Program-made: the position numbers and the translations under genes
The notes under the pieces: model-generated
Seen by the model: the letters and a program-made list of their open reading frames with translations, nothing else
Databases searched by the model: none
What the model was told of the DNA's origin: nothing
Shown: positions 7,456-15,878 of the stretch, one piece after another
How the letters are laid out: the number at the start of each line of letters is the position of its first letter
Position numbering within the stretch: the stretch's first letter is position 1
Source of the DNA: Kaistella sp. 97-N-M2
GTDB taxonomy: Bacteria > Bacteroidota > Bacteroidia > Flavobacteriales > Weeksellaceae
Reading direction: 5' to 3'
Assembly: GCF_021513235.1 (NCBI RefSeq)
Contig: NZ_CP090976.1
Span: 1,798,001-1,862,000, forward strand
Length of the DNA: 64,000 bases

Positions 7456-8445
7456 TTATTTTATTTCGTCCATAATTTTTTTCACTTCCGCGGCTGTTAC
7501 GGGTTTCGCGGAATTCCCCCAACTGGATCTTTCGTGATTCATCAGCGCGGCAACCATCTCGGGTGTAAAGTTGGCGGTTGTTCCCACCGGCGGCATCACG
7601 CCAAATCCCGGTCTGCCACTGTAACCTTTCATAATAATGGTTACATATAATTTTAAATCATCACCTAAAACCACGGGGCTTCCCTTCAACGGTGGAAACG
7701 CGCCGGGCAAACCTTCGCCGGTGGCCTGATGACAGGCAACGCAGTTACCGGCGTAAATTTCTGCGCCATCCGGCAAGCCTCCCGCGGCAACCGCGGCCTG
7801 CGCTTTTTCTTTCTGTTTGTAAAGAAATTCCGGGGCTACAACGCCGTCGGGCAGTTTCGTCTGTTTTAAGGACAGGATGTAGGCAACCAACTGAAGCGCT
7901 TCTTTCTTAGCAACAATTTTATTGAATTTATGTTTTAAGAATTGTTCGGGAACTTTTACTTCCACATCGCCCTTATCCGTATATTGTTTTTCTTCGAAGA
8001 GCCATTGGAAAGCCGGCATCACCGATTGTTCTACCACGGCGCGAGGTTGGTAAAGGTGCAGCAATTGCCAGTCGACACTCGGTTGTCTTTCACCGATGTT
8101 GGTTAAATCCGGCCCCGTTCTCTCCGAACCCAACAAATTGGCGGTATTTCTCCAGACATCGGTACGGCGGTTCATGGCGTAGTCTGCCGGGATGTTCGGT
8201 CTGCTGCCAAAAACTTTGTCCATTTCAACACTTCTCACCTGTTGCGTATGGCAGGCGATGCAACCGTTGGCTACGTACAGCGCTTTTCCGGCTAGCTCAT
8301 CTTTCGTCAACGGTTTTGCGTTGGGCAGAGGTTTGTAGACCTGCTGGTTTTGAATCGCCGGTAAGATGGCAATATTTAAAGTCAGAAAGAGAAAAAATAT
8401 CAATGCTGTCCAAAATAGCAGTTTATGATTGCTGTAAAAATTCAT
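7456..8445 (-). CDS. Membrane-anchored diheme cytochrome c, CcoO/CcoP-like oxidase subunit
   Basis: A 329-aa protein: one N-terminal TM anchor (LLFWTALIFFLFLTLNIAIL, about residues 9-28), then two c-type heme motifs, CIACH in the CcoO-like half and CVACH in a C-terminal class I cytochrome c domain. The CcoO-like part shows the expected NRRTDVWRNTANLLGSERTG stretch, followed by the GPDL..IG motif typical of cbb3 subunit II. The protein therefore fuses the tasks of CcoO and CcoP, feeding electrons to subunit I encoded 10 bp upstream. No separate CcoP gene is in the cluster. Function as an electron entry subunit is well supported; the donor cytochrome is not known. Confidence 0.9.
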   Translation of the reverse strand: MNFYSNHKLLFWTALIFFLFLTLNIAILPAIQNQQVYKPLPNAKPLTKDELAGKALYVANGCIACHTQQVRSVEMDKVFGSRPNIPADYAMNRRTDVWRNTANLLGSERTGPDLTNIGERQPSVDWQLLHLYQPRAVVEQSVMPAFQWLFEEKQYTDKGDVEVKVPEQFLKHKFNKIVAKKEALQLVAYILSLKQTKLPDGVVAPEFLYKQKEKAQAAVAAGGLPDGAEIYAGNCVACHQATGEGLPGAFPPLKGSPVVLGDDLKLYVTIIMKGYSGRPGFGVMPPVGTTANFTPEMVAALMNHERSSWGNSAKPVTAAEVKKIMDEIK

Positions 8446-8455
8446 CTTACGGATT

Positions 8456-10206
8456 TTATTTTGTTGGATTAAATTCAGTGTTCTGAAGTTTTCGCTTCGC
8501 AGCCAGAATTTCCGCCGGCGATGTTGGGATTTTAATTTCTTTTTCTCCGTTCACCATTTTGTAAAAATTATACGCAAAAACAAAATGGGAGATCCACATC
8601 ATGGTTCCGCCTATCGCGCGCCATAGCCAGAAAGGTGCCATCGCTACCACGCTGTCGATGAAGGGTTTTTTCGCCATCCACAGCAAACCTTTTTCCGTAG
8701 ATCCAATCATTAAAGACCAGGTGTAAAATATCAGGCCAATTAAAGCCAGCCAGAAATGGATCCCAACCCAGGCTTTTGGCGGTTCTTTTCCGGTGAGGCG
8801 CGGAACCAGAGTATACATAAATGCCCACAGCATAAACGTGATGATGCCGTACATCGTCATGTGCGAATGTGCTACCGTAAAATCGGTAAAATGCCAAACG
8901 AGATTTGTAAACCGAAAAGCTTCCACGGTTCCCTGCATCGATCCTGTAAAATAAAAAATAATCGAAATCAGATAAAAAGGTAAGGTGTAACTGGTTTTCA
9001 ATTGGTACCAGTTTCCTTTAAAGGTTAAAAGAAAATTGGTTGTTCCCGCAACTACCGGGATTACCATTCCGACACTCGCCACGATGGCGACCGTCTGCAT
9101 CCACCACGGAATGGCGCTGAAGATGAAATGATGACTTCCAATTAAGGTATAAAAAAGAATCTGCGTCCAAAACGCCAGAATTCCTAAACTGTAAGAATAA
9201 ATAGGCCGGTTCAGCTGTTGGGGCAGAAAATAATACATCAACCCTAAAGAAAGAAACATAAACCACATTCCGACGCCCTGATGCATATAATAGCCCTGAA
9301 TAATCGTTTCGCCCAAACCATTTTGCCAGAAGGGCAAATAAGCCACGACTAAAATCACAATGATGTACATTGTTGCGGCCACGATATACCAGTTGGAAAC
9401 GTAAATCTCTGTGGTTTTTCGCCGCGCGATCGTCATCAAATAATTATAAAGGGTAAGGATAATTGCCACAGCAAAAAGCGCCATAATGGGCCAAATGTAT
9501 TCCCGGTATTCGCCGCCGCCGTTGTTGATGCCCGCCATTAAAGAAAGAGAACCCAAAATCACCGAAGCATTCATTAAAATTAAAGTATAATAACCCAGTT
9601 TCAGGTTATAAATTTCTACATTGCTCACGCGCGGTATCACGTAGTAGGCTAAACCCACCATCGCGAAGGAGGACCAGCCCCAAAATACGAGATTCGTGTG
9701 AACGGGACGAAGCCGCCCGAAACTCAGCCAACTTTGATGATCAACATCCGGCGCCACAAATTTAATTCCTAAATATTCTCCCACGGAAGTCCCAACCAGA
9801 AGCCACAGCACAGCAAAACCCAGAAAATAAAGGATCAGTTTTGAAAGTTCGGGTGAAACGTAATTTTGTGCAAGCGGACTTCTCTTGTGCGGAATTACGC
9901 GGATGTCTTCAATCGTATTAATATTGTTGATGATGCCTTTTTCGTCGGAAGCCGGGATTGTTCCCGCCAGTTCATTCTTCGGCAGCTGATATTCGAGTTC
10001 TTTCTTGCGCTTTTCGTACTGCTCAATTTCCTGCGGTGATAAGTGTTCTATTTTTTTTCAAATTCCCGAAGTTGATGCCTGGCGCGAAGATTTTTGTAGG
10101 TAGAGAAGGTTTTCACCACGGCAATCACTAAGCCGACGAGAACTGGAATTACGATTAACAAAAGTGTCAGCTGTATTCCGGATTCTCCAAATAACGAATT
10201 ATTCAT
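8456..10206 (-). CDS. cbb3-type cytochrome c oxidase subunit I (CcoN-like), frameshifted in an A8 tract
   Basis: This copper-heme subunit reduces O2. Open frame 8456-10057 encodes 12 or more TM helices. RPVHTN is a low-spin heme ligand site, and YYMHQGVGMW holds the first CuB histidine. The tyrosine of QILFYTLIGSHH sits 44 residues after that histidine and HH 50-51 after, the same spacing as H207/Y251/H257/H258 in Pseudomonas stutzeri CcoN. HSHMTMYG holds the last heme histidines. The frame has no ATG/GTG/TTG before a GTG at 9811, which would cut TM1 (LILYFLGFAVLWLLVGTSVG). A 52-codon frame starting ATG at 10206 (MNNSLFGESG, one TM, ending REFEKK) stops at TAG just after eight A's. One more A would join both into a 583-aa protein. 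Confidence 0.82.
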
Positions 10207-10252
10207 AAATAATAAATTAGCGGACGAAGGTCCTTTATTGTGAGAGAAAAAT

Positions 10253-10687
10253 TTACCTTTTTAAAAATGCTAAACCGCCGGAAACCTCTTCTGCCAAAAA
10301 TCGCAGCGAAGTGCCTTCCAAAGTTATCCGAATGTCCTCGCGTATTTTTACAAAACTTGCGTGCAACGGACAGGGTCTTAAAGCATTGCATTTTTGAAGT
10401 CCCAAACTGCAGTCCTCCAGCAAGCTGTTACCATCAATAGCGACCACAATGTTCCAAAGTTTTACCCGATCGAGATCCGGTATCTCCAGAAAAAAACCGC
10501 CCGTGGGTCCTTTTGAAGAGCGGATCACATTCATTTTGCTTAGTTTTTGCAAAATCTTTGCGGTGAAAGCTACGGGAGAGTCTATCGATTTCGCAATTTC
10601 GGTTTGGCTTACCTTCCGGTTTTTCATGGATTGTTTTGCAATGTAAATTGCCGCCCGAATCCCATATTCACATGATTTTGAAAACAT
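10253..10687 (-). CDS. Rrf2-family transcriptional regulator with Fe-S cysteines
   Basis: A 144-aa regulator. I place the start at the ATG at 10687 (MFSKSCEYGIRAAIYIA), the family's standard N-terminus, rather than 14 codons upstream. A winged helix-turn-helix occupies about residues 1-80 (SPVAFTAKILQKLS recognition region, GPTGGFFL wing). C93, C100 and C106 (EDCSLGLQKCNALRPC) form the three-cysteine cluster that binds an Fe-S centre in IscR, NsrR and RsrR. It lies 46 bp before the oxidase subunit I start on the same strand, so it may sense O2, NO or redox state and control the oxidase genes. The signal is not decidable from sequence. Confidence 0.9.
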   Translation of the reverse strand: MFSKSCEYGIRAAIYIAKQSMKNRKVSQTEIAKSIDSPVAFTAKILQKLSKMNVIRSSKGPTGGFFLEIPDLDRVKLWNIVVAIDGNSLLEDCSLGLQKCNALRPCPLHASFVKIREDIRITLEGTSLRFLAEEVSGGLAFLKR

Positions 10688-10776
10688 ATCTTTTGCTAAT
10701 TTATAAAACAAAACCGTAATAAAAGACATTTTTATCTTTTATTTTCTGAATTTGAATGATTGAAGCCGTAAATATT

Positions 10777-11661
10777 TTAAAATTTAGTTTTTACCTCTGC
10801 CATTTGAGGCACGTGAATTTCGGTGTCAAATTCTCTGTTGAGGTTTTCGATAAAGTAAGCGGAAAGCAGTGGAGAAGCTTTCTCAATATTTTGATGAACG
10901 AAAAAATAAAGTTTTTCCAAACCTTCCTTTTTCCAGATTTTAAGTCTTTCCAACCAATCATCCAAACGCTCATAATCGCTTTCTGCATTGGCACCCACAT
11001 AACGGATGAAGGCAACGGGCGTTGTAAGACGCATGTGAAGCATATCGCGTCGTCCGGCCGTATCCACAATAATGTTCGTGATTTTATGTTTCTCGAAAAG
11101 ACCGCAGGTTTTGTCGAAAATTTCTTCGTCGGCAAACCATTCGTTGTTGCGGAGTTCCACCGCCAGTGGAACTTCTTTTGGCCAGTCTTTGATGAAGTTT
11201 TCGAGTCTGTCGAAATCTTTCGGCTTAAAATTATCGTGGAGTTGCAAAAAAACCATGCCCAGTTTTTCGTCGAAGTTTAAAACTGCCGTCGCAAAATTCG
11301 TCACCACATCGGTGATGTTCAGCAAACGCCGAAAGTGCGAAATCGTATTGCTGATTTTCGGGAAAAATTTAAAGTTAGCCGGTGTTTTATCCTTCCATTC
11401 TTTCACCTGTTCGCCACTCGGCATACGGTAAAAGGTGGCGTTCAGCTCTACAGAGTTGAATTGTGTCGCGTAATAAGTGAGTTCGTCTTTCGTGCCTTTT
11501 GGGTAAAAACCTTTCAGGTCGGTTTTGTTCCATTTCGCACAACCAATGCAGATCTCGAGTTTTTTTGTCTTCGATTTTTTCAGAAGAGCAGTGGTGCTTT
11601 TGTGATCTTTCGGCAGCGTAAAATCTACCTGCGATGGGTCTTCAACTTGTCCGAATTTCAT
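10777..11661 (-). CDS. DUF72 domain-containing protein
   Basis: A 294-aa protein of the DUF72 (YecE-like) family, a TIM-barrel-like fold of uncertain function. The family start is visible as ICIGCAKWNKTDLKGFYP, followed by ATQFNSVELNATFYRMP and NFKFFPKISNTISH. Later conserved pieces include LGMVFLQLHDNF, VPLAVELRNNEWF and RLTTPVAFIRYVG. The first about 35 residues (lysine-rich) precede the core. It stands alone, with the Rrf2/oxidase unit downstream and a small hypothetical upstream on the same strand. The function is unknown; some relatives sit near DNA repair or thiol genes, which gives no clear hint here. Confidence 0.9.
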   Translation of the reverse strand: MKFGQVEDPSQVDFTLPKDHKSTTALLKKSKTKKLEICIGCAKWNKTDLKGFYPKGTKDELTYYATQFNSVELNATFYRMPSGEQVKEWKDKTPANFKFFPKISNTISHFRRLLNITDVVTNFATAVLNFDEKLGMVFLQLHDNFKPKDFDRLENFIKDWPKEVPLAVELRNNEWFADEEIFDKTCGLFEKHKITNIIVDTAGRRDMLHMRLTTPVAFIRYVGANAESDYERLDDWLERLKIWKKEGLEKLYFFVHQNIEKASPLLSAYFIENLNREFDTEIHVPQMAEVKTKF

Positions 11662-11739
11662 TTTTTAGGAATTAGAATGATGAAACAGTATTTTGAAAAC
11701 ATTATTAATGTATAAACGGAAAATGAAATCAGCCGATTA

Positions 11740-12036
11740 TTAAGCTAAAAATTCAATTTCTTTATCCTTTAAACTATTCTTGTCCACAAGTTTCAACATC
11801 GTTTTCAGCATTTTGTTGCGGAGTTTAGAGATTCTGCGGATGTTTTTATCTTCGCTGTAATCGAAAATATTATCTTCAAACGAAAAAGTATCGCCTTTTT
11901 TGAACGATATATTATTCTCCTTCAATTCCTTCAATAACATTAAATTGGTCATCGTTTCCAGCAAAACATTTTCGGAAATAGCAAGTTCTTTTAATGTTTT
12001 TAAAATCTGTTTTTTATATTTTTTCTTAGGATTCAT
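11740..12036 (-). CDS. Hypothetical small basic protein
   Basis: A 98-aa, lysine-rich and mainly helical protein with no signal peptide or TM segment. It begins MNPKKKYKKQILKTLKELA and ends KDKEIEFLA; a central FKKGDTFSFEDNIFDYSEDK segment separates two helical halves. I recognise no family. Its codon use looks like that of its neighbours, and it is oriented away from the sigma-factor gene that starts 124 bp to the right. A basic, two-helix layout could suit nucleic-acid binding, but this is only a guess. Confidence 0.6.
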   Translation of the reverse strand: MNPKKKYKKQILKTLKELAISENVLLETMTNLMLLKELKENNISFKKGDTFSFEDNIFDYSEDKNIRRISKLRNKMLKTMLKLVDKNSLKDKEIEFLA

Positions 12037-12143
12037 TTTGGTACATTTTATTTATGCAATAGTAAGGATTTTAAATTAATTTTACTGCGAATCCTCCTTC
12101 AACTACTTTACACAGAGTAGCGAAAAATGGCTTTCAAATTGAT

Positions 12144-12151
12144 TATCTTTG
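12144..12151 (+). promoter_or_regulatory. TAnnTTTG -7 element overlapping the sigma-factor 5' end
   Basis: TATCTTTG matches the Bacteroidetes -7 consensus and ends 8 bp before the ATG at 12160. No TTG lies at the expected -33 distance. If used, transcription would begin nearly at the start codon, favouring the 12160 start over the upstream ATG at 12127. Confidence 0.4.
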
Positions 12152-12159
12152 TACCTCTC

Positions 12160-12717
12160 ATGAAAAATAAAGATCTTTCTACGTTGATTTCGCTGGCTAA
12201 AAGTAAAAATCAGAAATCGCAAACCCAGCTTATTAATTTATTTTGGGTGGATGTTTTCAGTTTTGTAATGAAAAAAGTGCAGAACGAAAATGTGGCCGAT
12301 GAGATCACGGTTTCGGTCTTTTCTAAAGTTTTGGCGAAACTCGATTTGTACGATCCCAATTTCCAGTTTAAAACCTGGATTCTCACCATTGCCCAAAATT
12401 CTGTCATCGACTACTGGCGAAAGAAAAGCCGCGAAAACGAAGATTCGACCGATAATTTCGATGATTTTAAAAATCATTTTGCGCTCTCGCCCGAAGAACT
12501 TTTAATTTCTGCGGAAGACCAAAAGCAAATTGTTACCATCATCGAAAGTCTGGATTCCAAATATCAGGACATCCTGCGCCTGCGGTTTTTTGAAGAGAAA
12601 AGCATCAAAGAAATTGCAGAAGAGCTTAACATTACGATTGCCAACACGAAAGTCCGCATTATGCGCGCCAAAAAAGTCCTTTCGGAATTATTGAAAACAA
12701 ACGAGTTCGAGGATTGA
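12160..12717 (+). CDS. RNA polymerase sigma factor, ECF/sigma-70 family
   Basis: A 185-aa sigma factor from ATG 12160 (MKNKDLSTLISLAKSKNQ). An in-frame ATG exists 11 codons upstream at 12127, but a TATCTTTG promoter-like element lies between them. Region 2 is seen in SFVMKKVQNENVADEITVSVFSKVLAKLDLYD...FKTWILTIAQNSVIDYWRKK. Region 4 is QDILRLRFFEEKSIKEIAEELNITIANTKVRIMRAKKVL, a clear helix-turn-helix. No anti-sigma factor gene is adjacent; lipA follows 45 bp downstream on the same strand. The regulon is unknown. Confidence 0.92.
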   Translation: MKNKDLSTLISLAKSKNQKSQTQLINLFWVDVFSFVMKKVQNENVADEITVSVFSKVLAKLDLYDPNFQFKTWILTIAQNSVIDYWRKKSRENEDSTDNFDDFKNHFALSPEELLISAEDQKQIVTIIESLDSKYQDILRLRFFEEKSIKEIAEELNITIANTKVRIMRAKKVLSELLKTNEFED

Positions 12718-12762
12718 TGAAAACAATTCTGAAATCCCTAAATTTGTAACTTATTCTTAAAA

Positions 12763-13629
12763 ATGAACGAAACCCTTACCGCAACTCCCATTCAAAAACC
12801 AAAATGGATCCGCGTAAAACTTCCGACAGGAAAAAATTACCGCGAACTCCGGACTTTGGTCGATAAATATAAACTCAATACCATTTGCCAAAGCGGAAGC
12901 TGTCCGAATATGGGCGAATGTTGGGGCGAAGGCACGGCGACTTTTATGATTCTAGGAAACATCTGCACCAGAAGTTGCGGCTTCTGCGGCGTGAAGACCG
13001 GAAAACCTTTGGATGTCAACTGGGAAGAGCCGGAAAAAGTGGCGCGTTCCATTAAACTGATGAAAATAAAACATGCGGTGCTGACGTCTGTTGACCGCGA
13101 TGATTTGAAAGATATGGGTTCCATTTTGTGGACCGAAACCGTGAATGCCGTGCGTCGCATTTCGCCCGGAACCACAATGGAGACTTTGATTCCGGATTTT
13201 CAGGGAATTACAAAACATATCGACCGCCTGATCGGTGTTGCGCCGGAAGTTATTTCTCATAACATGGAAACCGTAAAACGTTTGACGCGAGAAGTAAGGA
13301 TCCAGGCCAAATATGAAAGAAGTTTAGAAGTACTCCGATATATGAAAGAAGCCGGACAAAACCGCACCAAAACAGGCTTGATGCTGGGACTCGGCGAAAC
13401 GAAAGATGAAGTGATGCAAACCATCGAAGACATTCGAAATGCGAACGTGGATATCATTACGTTAGGCCAGTATTTACAACCGACAAAAAAACATTTGCCC
13501 GTAAAACGTTTTGTGGATCTGGAGGAATTCGAAGAGTACCGGCTTTTCGCGAAAGATTTGGGTTTCCGCCACGTCGAAAGTTCGCCTTTGGTGCGAAGTT
13601 CATATCACGCGGAAAAACATATTCACTAA
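12763..13629 (+). CDS. lipA: Lipoyl synthase
   Basis: A 288-aa radical-SAM enzyme that inserts two sulfurs into octanoyl-protein to make the lipoyl cofactor of 2-oxoacid dehydrogenases and the glycine cleavage system. C42, C47 and C53 (CQSGSCPNMGEC) ligate the auxiliary cluster, and C68, C72 and C75 (CTRSCGFC) bind the radical-SAM cluster. GLMLGLGETKDEV and LTLGQYLQPT-like (ITLGQYLQP) segments and the C-terminal SSPLVRSSYHA, with its serine ligand, are all present. Length is normal. It follows the sigma-factor gene, and a strong hairpin terminator lies at 13691-13719. Cytoplasmic. Confidence 0.97.
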   Translation: MNETLTATPIQKPKWIRVKLPTGKNYRELRTLVDKYKLNTICQSGSCPNMGECWGEGTATFMILGNICTRSCGFCGVKTGKPLDVNWEEPEKVARSIKLMKIKHAVLTSVDRDDLKDMGSILWTETVNAVRRISPGTTMETLIPDFQGITKHIDRLIGVAPEVISHNMETVKRLTREVRIQAKYERSLEVLRYMKEAGQNRTKTGLMLGLGETKDEVMQTIEDIRNANVDIITLGQYLQPTKKHLPVKRFVDLEEFEEYRLFAKDLGFRHVESSPLVRSSYHAEKHIH

Positions 13630-13963
13630 ACCATTAATAAAGCGGTTTCGGCTTGCTTTTAAAAAGCCTGTTTTAGAAAAAAATATTATTAAAAGAGTCT
13701 GCGTGCAGACTCTTTTTTTATATCCTTATCAAAAAGATTTTTGAGCCTGAAATTCCCAATCTTCCGGCTGTAAAAATCCTAAAAATACACGACTTACCAT
13801 AGAACGGAAAACGTAAGACCAGTTCTTTAAAAATATAAGCAACTGATTTTCAGTAGTGCAGTTTTGTAAATTTTCTATTTTCATGCATTTCACAAGCCAT
13901 GTTCTTCTTTTTGGAACCCGGAAAAACTCTGTTTGTCACTAATTAATTAAAAATAAAAATATC
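13630..13963. other. Intergenic region between lipA and the T9SS-secreted protein gene
   Basis: It holds the lipA terminator (13691-13719) and about 240 bp of non-coding sequence. The latter presumably carries the promoter of the next gene, but I see no convincing TTG-N19-TAnnTTTG match. No RNA gene was recognised. Confidence 0.4.
13691..13719 (+). terminator. Rho-independent terminator after lipA
   Basis: AAAAGAGTCTGC-G-TGCAGACTCTTTT stem-loop followed by a T-run, about 62 bp after the lipA stop. Confidence 0.8.
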
Positions 13964-15256
13964 ATGAAAAAAATTTACACTCTGGCGCTGGGAGTTTGTG
14001 CGCTTGCATTATCAAAGGCTCAGGTGAGCGATCTTGGAAGTTATGTGCAGGTGAGCGATATTTCGAATACCGGTGTCGCAGTTGGTAATGTTTACGGCAG
14101 TGCATTTTTTATGTGGTCCGAAGCGAACAGCGGAACAATAATAGGAGAGGGTGGCGAAACCGGTGTTTCGGGAAATGCGAATATTTCTGCCGACGGCTCG
14201 GTCATCTCCATGTCTGTACCCAATCCCTCGAACGCTGATCAGGAAGAAGCCGTACTTTATAATGTGGGCACACAGGAATTATCATTTTTGGGGCATTTGG
14301 GAGCTTCCTCCAGTGGCGGGACCTCCTCCGCGTGGGGCATGTCCTCCGACGGAAAAAACATTGTCGGTCTGGCCTGGACAACTTCCGCACGTGCAGAAGG
14401 CGTTTACTGGAAAGACGGTGAACCCATCGTAGGCCTGGGGACCACCGTTCCTATCAGAAGTTCGCGCGCTGATGCAGTAAGTGCAGACGGCTCCGTTATC
14501 GTAGGCTGGCAGGATGCAATCAACGGCGTTCGTCAGGGTGCAATCTGGAGAAACGGTGTACAGGAACTTTTGAAAGATAATGACGGAAATATTCTCGGCG
14601 CCGCAACCGGCGTAAGTGCAGACGGAAAAACGGTGGTCGGCATTAAAAATACAACCGGCGAAGGATATATCTGGAATGAAACAGACGGAACAGTTTTCGT
14701 AAGCAGCGATAATCCGGACTACATTACAAGCATGTCGGTTTTGTCCGATGACGGTAAAACAGCGCTGGGCTTGTCTTTCGATCCTACGCAGAGTATTTTG
14801 TTGGCCGAAGGTTTCATCTGGACGAAAGAAGGCGGCAAAGTAAATCTTAACGACTACGTTGCAGGTTTAGGCTTCGATGATCTGGGAATTGTTTTCGCAG
14901 TGCCCACCGGAATTTCGCCGGACGGAAAGTACCTGGGCGGAATCGGTGCTAATTTTGCCGAAGGCGATGCAAAAGGATTTTTGATCAAACTGCCGGCAGA
15001 AGACTTAGCCACGAATGATACTGCACTTTCTGCAAAAATGAGTATCTACCCGAATCCGGTTGTAGATATCGTTACGATTAAGACGGCCGATAAAATAGAA
15101 TCTGCCGAAGTTTACAGTGCGGCCGGACAGATGGTTTTCTCTTCGAAGAAAGTTGCGAATAATCAGATTAATCTTTCTGCGCTGACGAAAGGCTTTTATA
15201 TCTTAAAAGTAAAAACAGACAAAGGACTTCAAACCACGAAACTTATTAAAAACTAA
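13964..15256 (+). CDS. Secreted protein with type IX secretion C-terminal sorting domain
   Basis: A 430-aa protein. The signal peptide is MKKIYTLALGVCALALSKAQ (residues 1-20). Residues about 25-340 contain repeated units of the form SADGSVIVGW / SADGKTVVGI / SPDGKYLGGI spaced about 45 residues apart, as in extracellular HAF-type or propeller-like repeat proteins. The last about 75 residues are a T9SS type A sorting domain: MSIYPNPVVDIVTI, then GFYILKVKTDKG and TTKLIKN. It is therefore exported by Sec to the periplasm and across the outer membrane by T9SS. The function of the repeat part is unknown. A terminator follows at 15330-15361. Confidence 0.9.
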   Translation: MKKIYTLALGVCALALSKAQVSDLGSYVQVSDISNTGVAVGNVYGSAFFMWSEANSGTIIGEGGETGVSGNANISADGSVISMSVPNPSNADQEEAVLYNVGTQELSFLGHLGASSSGGTSSAWGMSSDGKNIVGLAWTTSARAEGVYWKDGEPIVGLGTTVPIRSSRADAVSADGSVIVGWQDAINGVRQGAIWRNGVQELLKDNDGNILGAATGVSADGKTVVGIKNTTGEGYIWNETDGTVFVSSDNPDYITSMSVLSDDGKTALGLSFDPTQSILLAEGFIWTKEGGKVNLNDYVAGLGFDDLGIVFAVPTGISPDGKYLGGIGANFAEGDAKGFLIKLPAEDLATNDTALSAKMSIYPNPVVDIVTIKTADKIESAEVYSAAGQMVFSSKKVANNQINLSALTKGFYILKVKTDKGLQTTKLIKN

Positions 15257-15329
15257 GAACAGTTTTGAAGTTGATCTGGGAATGATTTTCCTTAGCAGGA
15301 AACCGTCTTCAGACAAGGCATTTCATGGA

Positions 15330-15361
15330 ACCAAAGCAATTTATTTTGCTTTGGTTTTTTT
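15330..15361 (+). terminator. Rho-independent terminator after the T9SS-sorted protein
   Basis: ACCAAAGCAA-TTTATT-TTGCTTTGGT stem followed by eight T's. Confidence 0.8.
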
Positions 15362-15461
15362 TATTTACAATGAGAAAAACGGGTAGAACTATGAATTAAA
15401 ACCCGAAAAATTTCTGTTTTAAAAACGTCAAAAGAAATCTATAGTTTTTCTAAAATTTCGG

Positions 15462-15875
15462 TTAATGCGGCAGTTTATCTTTAATTACACCATAAACAAA
15501 AGTCCCGAGTACTGCGGCAGCGATTACAATGAGCATCGACGGAAATCCCGCGCCAACCAAAACGTACATCGGTCCGGGACAAGCGCCTGCCAAAGCCCAA
15601 CCCAAGCCGAAAAGAAATCCGCCCAAAAGATAGCGCACCACACTTTTATCTTTCGGCTCTAAAGCCATTTCCCCGCCTTTATATGTTTTGATATTTTTTC
15701 GTTTGATAATTTGAACACCGATAACGCCCAATAATACTGCAGAACCAATGATGCCGTACATGTGGAAGGACCCGAATTTAAACATTTCGTAAATTCTGAA
15801 CCACGAAGCCGCCTCCGATTTATACATGATAATGCCGAAAAAAATGCCGACAACTAAATATTTAAAGTATTTCAT
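15462..15875 (-). CDS. YeeE/YedE (TsuA-like) half-transporter, C-terminal half
   Basis: A 137-aa membrane protein with about four TM segments. The motif GWALAGACPGPMYVLVGAG contains the conserved cysteine of the YeeE/YedE family, in which cysteines pass thiosulfate or related sulfur species across the membrane. In many Bacteroidetes the transporter is split into two genes, and this is the second. It starts 3 bp after the end of the readthrough frame of the first half (15879-16436), so the two are surely a transcriptional pair. Its cysteine codon is intact, unlike that of its partner. The transported sulfur or selenium species is unknown here. Confidence 0.88.
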   Translation of the reverse strand: MKYFKYLVVGIFFGIIMYKSEAASWFRIYEMFKFGSFHMYGIIGSAVLLGVIGVQIIKRKNIKTYKGGEMALEPKDKSVVRYLLGGFLFGLGWALAGACPGPMYVLVGAGFPSMLIVIAAAVLGTFVYGVIKDKLPH

Positions 15876-15878
15876 TTT

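Noticed and set aside
8456-10206. Nitric oxide reductase (NorB-like) instead of an oxidase
   Set aside because: An Rrf2 regulator upstream made NO reduction plausible, and a first look suggested the catalytic tyrosine was missing. Counting from the first CuB histidine, the tyrosine stands at +44 and HH at +50/51, the same as Y251, H257 and H258 in cbb3 CcoN, so it is an oxidase-type subunit.
10048-10206. A stand-alone CcoQ-like small subunit encoded by the 52-codon upstream frame
   Set aside because: The following frame continues directly without any start codon, so the 52 codons are better read as the N-terminus of subunit I cut off by a one-base shift. A separate subunit remains possible only if the downstream part uses a cryptic start.
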